Source: JAYVYM01 sp046593925
GTDB lineage: Bacteria; Actinomycetota; Actinomycetes; Mycobacteriales; SCTD01
DNA: 47,162 bases
Direction of reading: 5' to 3'
NCBI GenBank assembly: GCA_046593925.1
Contig: JBKJQN010000075.1
Coordinates: 1 to 47,162 of the forward strand
Part shown: in pieces, positions 8,144 to 15,981 of the stretch
Position numbering within the stretch: the first letter of the stretch is position 1
Layout of the letters: every line of letters starts with the position of its first letter
Translations under genes and position numbers: made by a program
Notes under the pieces: model-generated
Seen by the model: the letters and a program-made list of their open reading frames with translations, nothing else
Database searches by the model: none
Told to the model about the DNA's origin: nothing

Positions 8144-8857
8144 ATGCTGACGGCGGCTGTCCTGCTCGCCGTACTCGCGGGCACCCTCGCGCAGTCGGTC
8201 AGCGGCCTGGGTTTCTCGCTGGTCTGCGGGCCGCTGCTCGTCGCCGCCCTCGGGCCGCAGCAGGGCATCCGACTGTCGGTGGTGCTCTCACTGCTGCTCA
8301 ACATGGTGCTCCTCAGCCGGCTGCACCGGCTGATCGAGCGGCGTACGACGTTGCTCCTGCTGGTACCCGCGGCCCTGGCGACACCCGGGCTGGCCCGGCT
8401 GGCACGCACCCTGCCGGAGCGGCCCGCCGCGGCGCTCGCGGGAGGCGTCGTCGTGGTCGGCGTCGCCCTGCTCGCGATGGGGGTGCGTTGGCGGGCGGCG
8501 CGCGGGCCGGTCGGCGCCGTGCTGCTGGCGGTCGTCGCAGCCGGCACCAACGTCGTGGCCGGCGTCGCCGGTCCCCCGCTCGCGTTCTGGGCGGCGAACG
8601 CGGACTGGCCGGTGAGCCGGTCACGGGCCAGCCTGCAGGCCGTCTTCCTCGGGCTCAACGTCGTCGCGCTGCCCTCGCTCGGGCTGCCGCGGGTGCCGGG
8701 CGGCCTGCTCGCGGGCACCGTCGGCGCCCTCGCGGCCGGTGCCGTCCTCGGTGTGCCGCTGGCGCGCCGGGTCGCCGAGCGCACCGCCCGGCGGCTGACC
8801 CTGCTGCTGGCCGGCCTCGGCGGGGGCGCCGTACTGGTGCGGGCCCTATGGGGCTGA
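8144..8857 (+). CDS. TauE/SafE-family sulfite or organosulfur exporter
   Basis: A 237-residue integral membrane protein with about seven or eight hydrophobic helices. The N-terminal helix pair with the Gly-rich LGFSLVCGPLLVAALGP and the repeated internal pattern GVAGPPLAFW are typical of the TauE/SafE transporter family, which moves small sulfur-containing anions. Substrate cannot be told from sequence. It is the last gene of the bioB-tag operon; its final 12 bp overlap the convergent hydrolase gene. Confidence 0.82.
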   Translation: MLTAAVLLAVLAGTLAQSVSGLGFSLVCGPLLVAALGPQQGIRLSVVLSLLLNMVLLSRLHRLIERRTTLLLLVPAALATPGLARLARTLPERPAAALAGGVVVVGVALLAMGVRWRAARGPVGAVLLAVVAAGTNVVAGVAGPPLAFWAANADWPVSRSRASLQAVFLGLNVVALPSLGLPRVPGGLLAGTVGALAAGAVLGVPLARRVAERTARRLTLLLAGLGGGAVLVRALWG

Positions 8858-9739
8858 CTGCTCAGCGGCCGGCCAGGCGGCCCGGCTGGCCCGCACCGTG
8901 CCGAGTGCCTCGAGGAGGGCGGCCACGAACTCGCGGGGGCGCATCGAGCAGGCGTCGTGGTCGGCGTCCAGGACGTGCGGCGGCACCCGGAGCGCCTCGG
9001 CGAGCGCGTGCTGCTTGCGAGGCGGCACCAACCGGTCGCGCGCGGTCAGCACCACCGCCGCCGGCTGCGGCAGGTCTCCCACCCAGCCTGAGCTGTCGAA
9101 ACGACCGAGCTCCCGGCCGGCCTCGGCGAGGTCGCGGGCACTGCTGCGTGACAGCTCGGCCGCGACCCAGCTGCGGTACTGCGGGTCGGCGCCCTGCACC
9201 CGCACGACCGCGCGCCAGACGCCGAGCGGGAATGCCCCGAGCACGAGCCGCAGGCCGCCCATCGTCCGCCAGACGAACTTCTGCCAAGGGTCGCTCCAGT
9301 CCAGCGCGGTCGCGCACAGCACGAAGCCCGCGACTCTGTCCGGGTGCCGCCGCGCCACCAGCTGGGTGACCGGTCCGCCCATCGAGTAGCCGACCACCAG
9401 CGCCGACTCGATCCCGAGCACCTCCAGCAGCCCTGCAGCGTCGTCGGCGCAGTCGGCGAGCCGGAAGCGCTCGCTGCTGCGCATCCCGCGGCCGTGGCCC
9501 CGCAGGTCCAGGGCGAGCACCCGGTAGCCGGCTCCGGCCAGCGGTGCGTAGGTGCGCAGCCAGTTGAGGTCGCTGGCGAACAGCCAGCCGTGCACGAGCA
9601 GGACGACCGGCCCGCTGCCGCCGGTGTCGCGTACGAACAGCTCACCGCGTTCGGGCACCACGACGACTCGCCCGGGCGGCAGGGGCAGCGGCGGGACGGG
9701 GGCGAACGGTCGGTGGCGGCGGGCCAGGCGGGGGCGCAC
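8846..9739 (-). CDS. alpha/beta-hydrolase
   Basis: A 297-residue alpha/beta-hydrolase with oxyanion-hole segment LLVHGWLFAS (about 47-56), nucleophile elbow GYSMGG (Ser119), acid Asp235 in TARDRLVPP and His261 in DADHDACS. No signal peptide is evident, only a Pro/Arg-rich N-terminus, so it is probably cytosolic. The GTG start at 9739 is preceded by AGGAG about 5 nt upstream. The substrate is unknown; comparable enzymes include esterases and haloperoxidase-like hydrolases. Convergent with the TauE gene. Confidence 0.85.
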   Translation of the reverse strand: MRPRLARRHRPFAPVPPLPLPPGRVVVVPERGELFVRDTGGSGPVVLLVHGWLFASDLNWLRTYAPLAGAGYRVLALDLRGHGRGMRSSERFRLADCADDAAGLLEVLGIESALVVGYSMGGPVTQLVARRHPDRVAGFVLCATALDWSDPWQKFVWRTMGGLRLVLGAFPLGVWRAVVRVQGADPQYRSWVAAELSRSSARDLAEAGRELGRFDSSGWVGDLPQPAAVVLTARDRLVPPRKQHALAEALRVPPHVLDADHDACSMRPREFVAALLEALGTVRASRAAWPAAEQSAP

Positions 9740-9768
9740 GGGACTCCTCTAGGGCGGCGGAATCGGCT

Positions 9769-10224
9769 CTACTGCAGCGGGATCGACTGGCCGTGCTCGC
9801 TCTGTGGGCGTGGCCCGGAGATCCGTCGCTCGCTCGGCTCGATCGAGATGTCGTTGATGCTGGCCTCACGACGGGACAGGTACCCCTCGTCGTCGAACTC
9901 CCAGTTCTCGTTGCCGTGGCTTCGCCACCACTGGCCGTCGGCGTCGTGCCACTCGTACTGGAACCGCACGGCGATCCGGTTGGCCGTGAAGGCCCAGAGG
10001 TCCTTGCGCAGCGCGTAGTCGAGCTCGCGCTGCCACTTTCGCGTCAGGAACGCCTCGACCTGATCGCGGCCGGATACGAACTCCGACCGGTTGCGCCACA
10101 CGGTGTCGGGCGTGTACGCCGACGCGACGCGCTGCGGGTCGCGGGTGTTCCAGGCGTCCTCGGCGGCCTGCACCTTTGCGCGGGCGCTCTGCTCGTCGAA
10201 CGGCGGGACGGGCGCACGGGTCAC
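9769..10224 (-). CDS. DUF1348 NTF2-like protein
   Basis: A 151-residue SnoaL/NTF2-fold protein of the DUF1348 family. The diagnostic stretch runs from DTVWRNRSEFVSGRDQ through FLTRKWQRELDYAL to RSHGNENWEFDDEGYLSRR, with many conserved Trp and Arg residues lining a cone-shaped pocket. Biochemical function is not established. GTG 10224 is chosen over the in-frame ATG 10245 because GGAGG lies a few bases upstream of the GTG. It stands 29 bp upstream of the hydrolase gene and may share its transcript. Confidence 0.85.
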   Translation of the reverse strand: MTRAPVPPFDEQSARAKVQAAEDAWNTRDPQRVASAYTPDTVWRNRSEFVSGRDQVEAFLTRKWQRELDYALRKDLWAFTANRIAVRFQYEWHDADGQWWRSHGNENWEFDDEGYLSRREASINDISIEPSERRISGPRPQSEHGQSIPLQ

Positions 10225-10350
10225 GGGGCCTCCATCGGTCGGCATGCTGCTGCGGCATCGGCCACCCAGTGTGCTCCCGCAACACAGGTCCTCCTGCACC
10301 GCGGCACCCCGCCGGGGGTGACGCCTGTCGCGGTGCGGTAGGCACGGGGG

Positions 10351-11028
10351 GTGACGACAACGATCGAGGTCCGCCGCGCGCGGCCGGCGGAGTTCGACGC
10401 GGTCGGCGCGCTGCTCGGCGACACCTACCTCGCCGAGGGCTGGGCCTCCGGGGGCTACCTGCCGGTGCTGCGGGACGTCGCGGCACGTGCAGCGCAGTCG
10501 TTGGTGCTCGTGGCGCTCGAGGACGGCCGGGTCGTCGGCTCGGTGACGGTCGCGACCGGTGGCGGGCGGTACGCCGAGCAGGCCGGGCCGGGCGAGGCGG
10601 TGGTCCGGATGCTGCTCACCGACCCGGCGCTGCGCGGTCGCGGCGTGGGCGGCGCGCTGATGGACGCCGCGCTCGACGCGGCGGTGGCCGACGGCTGCAC
10701 CCGGGTGCGGCTGTCGACGCAGGCCGAGATGGCGTCGGCGCACCGGCTGTACGAGCGGCTCGGCTTCGTGCGCACACCGGGCGACGACTGGTCGCCCGAG
10801 CTCGGGCTCACCCTGCTGACATACGCCCTGGACCTGGCGGTGTGGTGCGGGCACTGCGGTCAGCGCGTCGGGCCGGGCGGCGAGCGTGGCGGGCACCCGG
10901 CCTGCCGACAGGCGGCGGAGCTCGAGCCGCCGCGCTACTGCGCACAGTGCTGTCGCCGGATGGTCGTGCAGGTGACGCCGACCGGCTGGTCGGCCCGCTG
11001 CTCCGTACACGGCACGGTCACGGGCTGA
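10351..11028 (+). CDS. GNAT acetyltransferase fused to a BsaP-like Cys-rich domain
   Basis: Residues 1-160 form a GNAT N-acetyltransferase: acetyl-CoA loop LRGRGVGGALM (R95, G98, G100) and C-terminal HRLYERLGFVRT. Residues 164-225 are a separate Cys/His-rich domain: C166-x2-C169, H182, C185, then EPPRYCAQCCRRMVVQV with C197, C200, C201, and GWSARCSVHG with C217 and H220. From memory this second part resembles the small actinobacterial protein BsaP (Rv1590 type), needed for BioB activity in mycobacteria and normally a separate gene next to bioB. Here bioB lies 2.8 kb away on the same strand. The fusion is read directly; the BsaP identity is inferred. Confidence 0.75.
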   Translation: MTTTIEVRRARPAEFDAVGALLGDTYLAEGWASGGYLPVLRDVAARAAQSLVLVALEDGRVVGSVTVATGGGRYAEQAGPGEAVVRMLLTDPALRGRGVGGALMDAALDAAVADGCTRVRLSTQAEMASAHRLYERLGFVRTPGDDWSPELGLTLLTYALDLAVWCGHCGQRVGPGGERGGHPACRQAAELEPPRYCAQCCRRMVVQVTPTGWSARCSVHGTVTG

Positions 11029-11034
11029 CCGGAC

Positions 11035-12114
11035 TCAGGCGACCAGCCCGAGCCGGCGGAGCTCGACCGTCAGGTCGTGCGGGCTGGTGCTCGCCGCCAT
11101 CGCGTCGTCGAGGGTGATCACACCGTCGCGGATGAAGGTCACCAGGTGCTGGTCGAAGGTCTGCATGCCGTAGTAGGTGCCCTCGGAGATCAGCTGGCTG
11201 ATCGTGCTGGTCTTCTCCGGGTCGGCGATGGCGTCAGCGATCCGGCCGGTGCCCACCGCGATCTCCATGACGACGCAGCGGCCCGCCCCGTCGGCCCGCG
11301 GCACCAACCGCTGGCAGATGATGCCCTTGAGCGAGCCGGCGAGCGCCAGCCGTACCTGCTTCTGCTCGTACGGCGGGAAAAAGTCGATGATCCGGTTGAT
11401 GGTCTCTGCGGCGTCGGTCGTGTGCAGCGTCGACATCACGAAGTGCCCGGTCTCCGCCGCCGCCAGCGCAGCTTTGACCGTCTCGTGGTCGCGCATCTCG
11501 CCGACCAGGATGATGTCGGGATCCTGGCGCATCGCGGCGCGCATCGCGGTGACGAAGTCATCGGTGTCGACGCGGACCTCGCGCTGGTTGACCATCGCGA
11601 GCTTGTCGAAGTGCAATACCTCGATCGGATCCTCGATCGTGACGATATGACATTCTTTCGTGGCATTGATGTGGTCGATCATCCCGGCGAGCGTGGTCGT
11701 CTTGCCGGAACCGGTCGGGCCGGTGACCAGCACCAGGCCGCGCGGCTCCATCGCCAGCGACGCCAGCACCGCCGGCAGTCCGAGGTCGGTCAGCGGTATC
11801 GCTCCGACGCTGACCCGGCGAAAGACCAGTCCGCAGGACCCGCGGGAGCGGAACGCGTTGACCCGGAAGCGACCGACGCCCGACAGCGAGTAGGCGAAAT
11901 CGGCCTCGTTCGACTGGTGAAAAGCCTCGACGAGGTCCGCACGGAGCACCTCGCCGACCATCTGCAGGGTGTCCTCGGGCGTCAGGTCGCAGCTCTGCAG
12001 CTTGCGCAGCCGCCCGTCGATGCGCACCCGGGGCGGTGACCCGACCTTGCAGTGCAGGTCGGAGCCGCCGCAGTCCACCAGCGCACGCAGGAAAGGCTCG
12101 ATGGAGGTCGTCAC
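11035..12114 (-). CDS. pilT: PilT-like type IV pilus retraction ATPase
   Basis: A 359-residue hexameric secretion ATPase of the PilT class. Visible are the N-terminal PAS-like domain (GGSDLHCKVGSPPRVRIDG), Walker A GPTGSGKT (132-139), the Asp box around TIEDPIEVLH, Walker B DPDIILVGEMRD, the His box STLHTTDAAETINRII and, later, a weak AIRNLI-type segment. PilT motors power pilus disassembly and twitching. No other pilus gene is in the window, so it may act on a pilus encoded elsewhere. GTG 12114 follows the upstream peptidase stop by 36 bp and lacks a clear Shine-Dalgarno; the two genes probably form an operon. Confidence 0.9.
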   Translation of the reverse strand: MTTSIEPFLRALVDCGGSDLHCKVGSPPRVRIDGRLRKLQSCDLTPEDTLQMVGEVLRADLVEAFHQSNEADFAYSLSGVGRFRVNAFRSRGSCGLVFRRVSVGAIPLTDLGLPAVLASLAMEPRGLVLVTGPTGSGKTTTLAGMIDHINATKECHIVTIEDPIEVLHFDKLAMVNQREVRVDTDDFVTAMRAAMRQDPDIILVGEMRDHETVKAALAAAETGHFVMSTLHTTDAAETINRIIDFFPPYEQKQVRLALAGSLKGIICQRLVPRADGAGRCVVMEIAVGTGRIADAIADPEKTSTISQLISEGTYYGMQTFDQHLVTFIRDGVITLDDAMAASTSPHDLTVELRRLGLVA

Positions 12115-12150
12115 GCCGGTGTTGTCGGCGCTTTGCGCACCACGCTTGAC

Positions 12151-13563
12151 CTACTCGAGCAGGCCTGCCATCCAGGCCTCGACGGACGCGCTGTCGCGGG
12201 GCAGCGCCGCCGACAGGTTGCGGCAGCCTCCGGAGGTGACAAGCACGTCGTCCTCGATCCGTACGCCGATGCCCCGCAGGTCCGCAGGCACCAGGAGGTC
12301 GTCCGGCTGGAAGTACAGCCCCGGCTCGACGGTCAACACCATCCCGACCTCCAGCGTGCCTTCGCGGTAGGTCTGCTCGCGGGCGTGTGCGCAGTCGTGC
12401 ACGTCGATGCCCAGCATGTGGCTGACGCCGTGCAGCGTCCACCGCCGGTAGCTCTGGTCGTCCTCGGCGAGGGCGGCTTCCGCGTCGGCCAGCACCCCCA
12501 GGTCGACCAGCCCGTACGCGAGCACCCGCATCGCGGCGCGGTGCGGGTCGAGGAAGGCCGCACCCGGCCGGACCGCGGCGATCCCCGCCTGCTGGGCCCG
12601 GAAGACCAGGTCGTAGACCTGCCGCTGGCGGTCGGTGAAGCGGCCGCTGACCGGCAGCGTGCGGGTCACGTCGGCGGTGTACAGCTCGGACCCCTCGACC
12701 CCCATGTCCAGCAGCACCAGCTCGCCGTCACGCACCGGGCCGTCGTTGTCCGTCCAGTGCAGCGTGCAGGCGTGCACCCCGGCGGCGCAGACCGATCCGT
12801 ACCCGACGTCGTTGCCGTCCACGCGCGCGCGCAGGCCGAACACGCCCTCGATCCACCGCTCGCTGGTCGCCTTCGCACGGCCCAGTTGGCGTACGACGTC
12901 CTCGAAACCGCGCACCGTCGCGTCGACCGCGTCCTGCAGCTGGGCCACCTCGTGGGCGTCCTTGACCAGCCGCAACTCCGACAGGGCAGCGGCCAGCTCG
13001 GCGTCACGCTCCTCGTCGGCCTCGAACAGGGCCTCGACGCGGGCGTCGAGGCCGCGGACCACCCGGGCCGCGGTCCCGCCGAGCTTGTCGAGCTCCTCCA
13101 GCGGACGGGTTGAGATGCCCAGCAGCGCGCTGGTCGCCGCCAGCGACGGCCGGGGCCCGACCCACAGCTCGCCCTGCATCCGGTCGGTGAAGAAGGCCGG
13201 CGTCGAACGGTCCATGGAGGGCGCCTGGTAGAGCACCGCCGCGCCGGCCGGGTCGACGACGAGGACCGCGTCGGACTGGTGCGAGCCGACCAGGTGGGCA
13301 AACTCGGTGCCGGCGCGGAAGCGGTGGTCGGTGTCGTTGCTGCGCACCCGGAAACCCCCGGTAGGGACCACCAGCCACTCCCCCGGGAAGCTCGCGGCGA
13401 GCGCCTGCCGGCGATGCGCTCGGAAAGCGGCGCCCGGCGCGGGAGCCGGCAGCTCCTCGGCGCGGGCCGCCCAGCCCGTCGTCATCAGCTCCAGCAGCCG
13501 CTCCGGACGCTGTGGGTCGTGGGAGGCTGTCCCCGGGGTCGCGCTTTCGGTCGCGTCGCTCAT
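12151..13563 (-). CDS. Xaa-Pro aminopeptidase / M24B metallopeptidase
   Basis: A 470-residue aminopeptidase-P-type protein with an N-terminal creatinase-like domain (RRQALAASFPGEWLVVP) and a C-terminal pita-bread domain. The five metal ligands are seen in LLDMG, TADVTRT, the His of HGVSHMLGIDVHD, TVEPGLYF and GVRIEDDVLVT. It removes N-terminal residues preceding proline in the cytosol. ATG 13563 is supported by TACGCT (13575-13570, minus) 6 nt upstream, a leaderless layout, and the next gene starts divergently only 33 bp away. The length fits the bacterial family. Confidence 0.9.
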   Translation of the reverse strand: MSDATESATPGTASHDPQRPERLLELMTTGWAARAEELPAPAPGAAFRAHRRQALAASFPGEWLVVPTGGFRVRSNDTDHRFRAGTEFAHLVGSHQSDAVLVVDPAGAAVLYQAPSMDRSTPAFFTDRMQGELWVGPRPSLAATSALLGISTRPLEELDKLGGTAARVVRGLDARVEALFEADEERDAELAAALSELRLVKDAHEVAQLQDAVDATVRGFEDVVRQLGRAKATSERWIEGVFGLRARVDGNDVGYGSVCAAGVHACTLHWTDNDGPVRDGELVLLDMGVEGSELYTADVTRTLPVSGRFTDRQRQVYDLVFRAQQAGIAAVRPGAAFLDPHRAAMRVLAYGLVDLGVLADAEAALAEDDQSYRRWTLHGVSHMLGIDVHDCAHAREQTYREGTLEVGMVLTVEPGLYFQPDDLLVPADLRGIGVRIEDDVLVTSGGCRNLSAALPRDSASVEAWMAGLLE

Positions 13564-13569
13564 GCCCGG

Positions 13570-13590
13570 AGCGTACGGGGCGGGCAGACT
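13570..13590. promoter_or_regulatory. divergent leaderless promoter pair
   Basis: TACGCT (13575-13570, minus) precedes ATG 13563 by 6 nt, and CAGACT (13585-13590, plus), a weaker TAnnnT variant, precedes GTG 13597 by 6 nt. The whole intergenic space is 33 bp, so both promoters must overlap. Confidence 0.45.
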
Positions 13591-13596
13591 GCCGCC

Positions 13597-14139
13597 GTGG
13601 GCCTCGTCGTCGTTGTGCTGCTGGTGTCGCTGGCTGTCGGGATGCTGTGCGGCGGCCGGCTGCGGTACCTCGGCGCCCTGGTGCTGCGGTCGCGGTGGCT
13701 GGTGGTGGGCGCACTGCTCGTGCAACTCGCCGGCGGCGTGGTCGGCGGGGTGGCGTACCGGGTCGGACTGGCGGTGTCGTTCGCACTGGTGGTGTTGTTC
13801 CTGGCACGCAACCGCGGACTGCGCGGCAGCGGCCTGATCGCCTTCGGGCTGCTGGCGAACGCGCTCGTGGTCGGGGCGAACGGCGCGATGCCGGTGTCGC
13901 TGCGGGCGGCCGCGCGGGCCGGGCTGAGCGCCGCCGACCTCGACCTGCTGGTCGACCCGCGGCACCAGGTGGAGACCGCCGGCACCCGGCTGCCCGCGCT
14001 CGGCGACGTCGTCGCCGTCCCGCTGCCACTGCGGCCCGAGGTGGTGAGCCCCGGCGACGTCGCGGTGGCCGCCGGGCTCGGTCAGCTGGTGCTGCTCGCG
14101 CTGCTCCCGGTCGCTCCTCGGCAGCGCGTGACCGGCTGA
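13597..14139 (+). CDS. DUF5317 membrane protein
   Basis: A 180-residue integral membrane protein with about five hydrophobic helices. It matches the DUF5317 pattern as remembered: a small Gly-rich first helix pair, then LLANALVVGANGAMPVS, a cytosolic Arg/Asp segment with HQVETAGTRLPALGDVVAVP, and a last helix. Function is unknown. GTG 13597 is chosen because CAGACT lies 6 nt upstream and no other start gives the first helix intact. Divergent from the M24 peptidase. Confidence 0.7.
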   Translation: MGLVVVVLLVSLAVGMLCGGRLRYLGALVLRSRWLVVGALLVQLAGGVVGGVAYRVGLAVSFALVVLFLARNRGLRGSGLIAFGLLANALVVGANGAMPVSLRAAARAGLSAADLDLLVDPRHQVETAGTRLPALGDVVAVPLPLRPEVVSPGDVAVAAGLGQLVLLALLPVAPRQRVTG

Positions 14140-14177
14140 CGAGCCGCGCCAGACGCCGGTGCGCCCGGGCACCAGGC

Positions 14178-14472
14178 CTACATCAGCAGCTGCTCACGCA
14201 GGATGTCGCCGTGTCCGGCGTGCCGGGCGAGCTCCCGAATCATGTGCAGGTAGATCCAGCGCAGGGACACCGGCCCCTTCCACGAACGCGGTGTGCGTGA
14301 CCAGCCCGAGCAGGGTCGAGAGCGACGGTACGAGCCGCCGCGTGGCCTGCTCCTGGGTCACCCCGTCGAGCAGCGCGAGGACCTCGGCGCGTGGGTCCTG
14401 CAGGAACGCCTCGAGCTGCTCGCGCTCAGGAGAGCTCAGGGTGGCCTCGGAGCCCAGCTTCTCGGTGGTCAC
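14178..14472 (-). pseudogene. DinB/DUF664 protein with internal deletion
   Basis: The minus-strand frame from GTG 14472 reads REQLEAFLQDPRAEVLALL and RRLVPSLSTLLGLVTH, as in the N-terminal half of DinB-like DUF664 proteins. A different frame then gives LRWIYLHMIRELARHAGHG and stops at TAG 14180-14178, the family's usual C-terminus. About 70-80 residues expected between the halves are missing and the frame changes, so the gene has suffered an internal deletion around 14255-14290. Confidence 0.65.
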
Positions 14473-14576
14473 CGACTGATCGTGCCGGTGCCGGAGCTCA
14501 GCCGAGGTGCTCGACCGCACGGGGGCCGACGGGCGGCTGTGCCACCCTGGAGGGGACGCCCACCGAGGAGGACCCC

Positions 14577-14651
14577 ATGGCCAAGAAGGGCCGCAAGAAG
14601 CGCGCGCGCAAGAAGAGCAAGGCGAACCACGGCAACCGCCCCAACGCCTGA
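14577..14651 (+). CDS. 50S ribosomal protein bL37-like, 24 residues
   Basis: A 24-residue, extremely basic protein beginning MAKKGRKKRARKKSK and ending NHGNRPNA. This size, Lys/Arg run and closing Asn-His-Gly-x-Arg-Pro-Asn-Ala resemble the tiny actinobacterial ribosomal protein bL37 found in the Mycobacterium smegmatis 70S structure. The ATG has an excellent Shine-Dalgarno (GAGGAGG, 14566-14572) and the gene is followed within 10 bp by a strong hairpin, so it is a self-contained highly expressed unit. It is small enough to be missed by routine gene calling. Confidence 0.75.
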   Translation: MAKKGRKKRARKKSKANHGNRPNA

Positions 14652-14658
14652 CCGCACC

Positions 14659-14688
14659 ACGAGCCCCGGCCCGCAGGCCGGGGCTCGT
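14659..14688 (+). terminator. strong stem-loop after bL37
   Basis: A perfect 13-bp GC-rich stem (14659-14671 paired with 14676-14688) with a CGCA loop lies 8 bp after the bL37 stop. There is no T-run, as is common for actinobacterial terminators. It also lies just past the galE stop and could serve both strands. Confidence 0.8.
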
Positions 14689-14704
14689 CGCTGCTATCGG
14701 TGGC

Positions 14705-15673
14705 TCAAAGGTGGTCGCGGGCCGCGCGCCAGGCGTTCCAGGCGCTGTCGACCATCGCCACCAGGTCGCGACCGGCGCGAAAGCCCAGCCCCGCCCGGAT
14801 CCGCTCCACGTCGGCGACGATCCGCGCCGGGTCGCCCGGCCGGCGGGCCACGACGTCGGGGGTGGTGTCGCGGCCGGTGACCTCGGCGACGACCCGCAGG
14901 ACGTCCAGGACGCTGGAGCCGGCGCCCCGCCCGATGTTGTACGTCGAACCGGGCTCGCCCGCGTCGAGCGCCTTCGCGGCCGCGAGGTGCGCGTCGGCAA
15001 TGTCGGCGACGTGCACGTAGTCCCGTACGCAGGTGCCGTCAGGTGTCGGGTAGTCGTCGCCGAACACCTGGGGACGCTCGCCTGCCTCGATCTTGTCGAA
15101 AACCATCGGCACCAGGTTGAAGATGCCGGGATCGCCAAGGTCGGGGGTGGCGGCCCCGGCGACGTTGAAGTACCGCAACAACATGGCCCGCATGCCGTAC
15201 GCCCGCTCGCAGTCGCGCAGCAGCCACTCGCCGACGAGCTTGGTCTCGCCGTACGGCGACAGCGGGGCACCGGGGGTGTCCTCGGTGACGAGGTCGACGT
15301 CGGGCAGGCCGTAGGTCGCGGCGCTGGAGGAGAACACGAACCGGCCCACGCCCTTCGCCCGGCAGCCCTCGAGCAGCGCGACCAGCCCCTCGAGGTTCTC
15401 GCGGTAGTACAGCAGGGGGTCGGCGACCGACTCGCCGACCTGCTTCTTGGCCGCGATGTGCACCACTCCGGTGACCTCGTGCTCGCGCAGCACCCGGCGC
15501 ACCAGCCCGCGGTCGAGCACGCTTCCCTGCTCGAACGCTGCACGCGGATCGACCCGGCTGGCCGCGCCGGTGGACAGGTCGTCCAGGGCGACCACCGACT
15601 GCCCGTCAGCGATCAGCGCACGCGCCACGTGCGCCCCGATGTAGCCGGCCCCGCCCGTCACCAGCCATGTCAT
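14705..15673 (-). CDS. galE: UDP-glucose 4-epimerase
   Basis: A 322-residue short-chain dehydrogenase of the extended type that interconverts UDP-glucose and UDP-galactose. NAD binding is shown by TGGAGYIG at the N-terminus; the catalytic Ser and Tyr-x3-Lys are in FSSSAATYG and SPYGETK; RYFNVAGA and the C-terminal YNIGRGAGSSVLDV are GalE-type. ATG 15673 is supported by TAGCGT (15687-15682, minus) 8 nt upstream, suggesting a leaderless or near-leaderless message. It is downstream of the anti-sigma gene on the same strand. Confidence 0.92.
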   Translation of the reverse strand: MTWLVTGGAGYIGAHVARALIADGQSVVALDDLSTGAASRVDPRAAFEQGSVLDRGLVRRVLREHEVTGVVHIAAKKQVGESVADPLLYYRENLEGLVALLEGCRAKGVGRFVFSSSAATYGLPDVDLVTEDTPGAPLSPYGETKLVGEWLLRDCERAYGMRAMLLRYFNVAGAATPDLGDPGIFNLVPMVFDKIEAGERPQVFGDDYPTPDGTCVRDYVHVADIADAHLAAAKALDAGEPGSTYNIGRGAGSSVLDVLRVVAEVTGRDTTPDVVARRPGDPARIVADVERIRAGLGFRAGRDLVAMVDSAWNAWRAARDHL

Positions 15674-15696
15674 GACCCGGAACGCTAATGGGCCGG

Positions 15697-15981
15697 TCAG
15701 TCGGCGCGATACTCCACAGCGTCGATCTCGACGCGTACCTGCTGGATGCGCACCAGTACGCGCTCGCGCAGCTCCCTCGGCACCGGGTCGCTGCCGCAGC
15801 ACCGCGACACGAGGGCCTTCACCGCCTGCTCCAGGCCGTACTGCCGCAGGCACGGCGAGCACTCGTCGAGGTGGATCCGGACCCGGTCGTGAGAGGCGGA
15901 ATCCTGCTCGCCGTCGAGGTAGAGGTAGACGGCCTCGAGGACCTCACTGCACGGGGTTTCGTGGGGATCACCGCAGCTCAT
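15697..15981 (-). CDS. rsrA: RsrA/RshA-type zinc anti-sigma factor
   Basis: A 94-residue ZAS-family anti-sigma factor. Cysteines fall at 3, 11, 41, 44, 61 and 62 with His37, exactly the numbering remembered for Streptomyces coelicolor RsrA, where C11, H37, C41 and C44 hold zinc and disulfide formation releases SigR. Its start codon overlaps the sigma stop as ATGA (15981-15978), implying coupled translation and stoichiometric production. It should hold the preceding sigma factor inactive until thiol oxidation. Confidence 0.93.
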   Translation of the reverse strand: MSCGDPHETPCSEVLEAVYLYLDGEQDSASHDRVRIHLDECSPCLRQYGLEQAVKALVSRCCGSDPVPRELRERVLVRIQQVRVEIDAVEYRAD

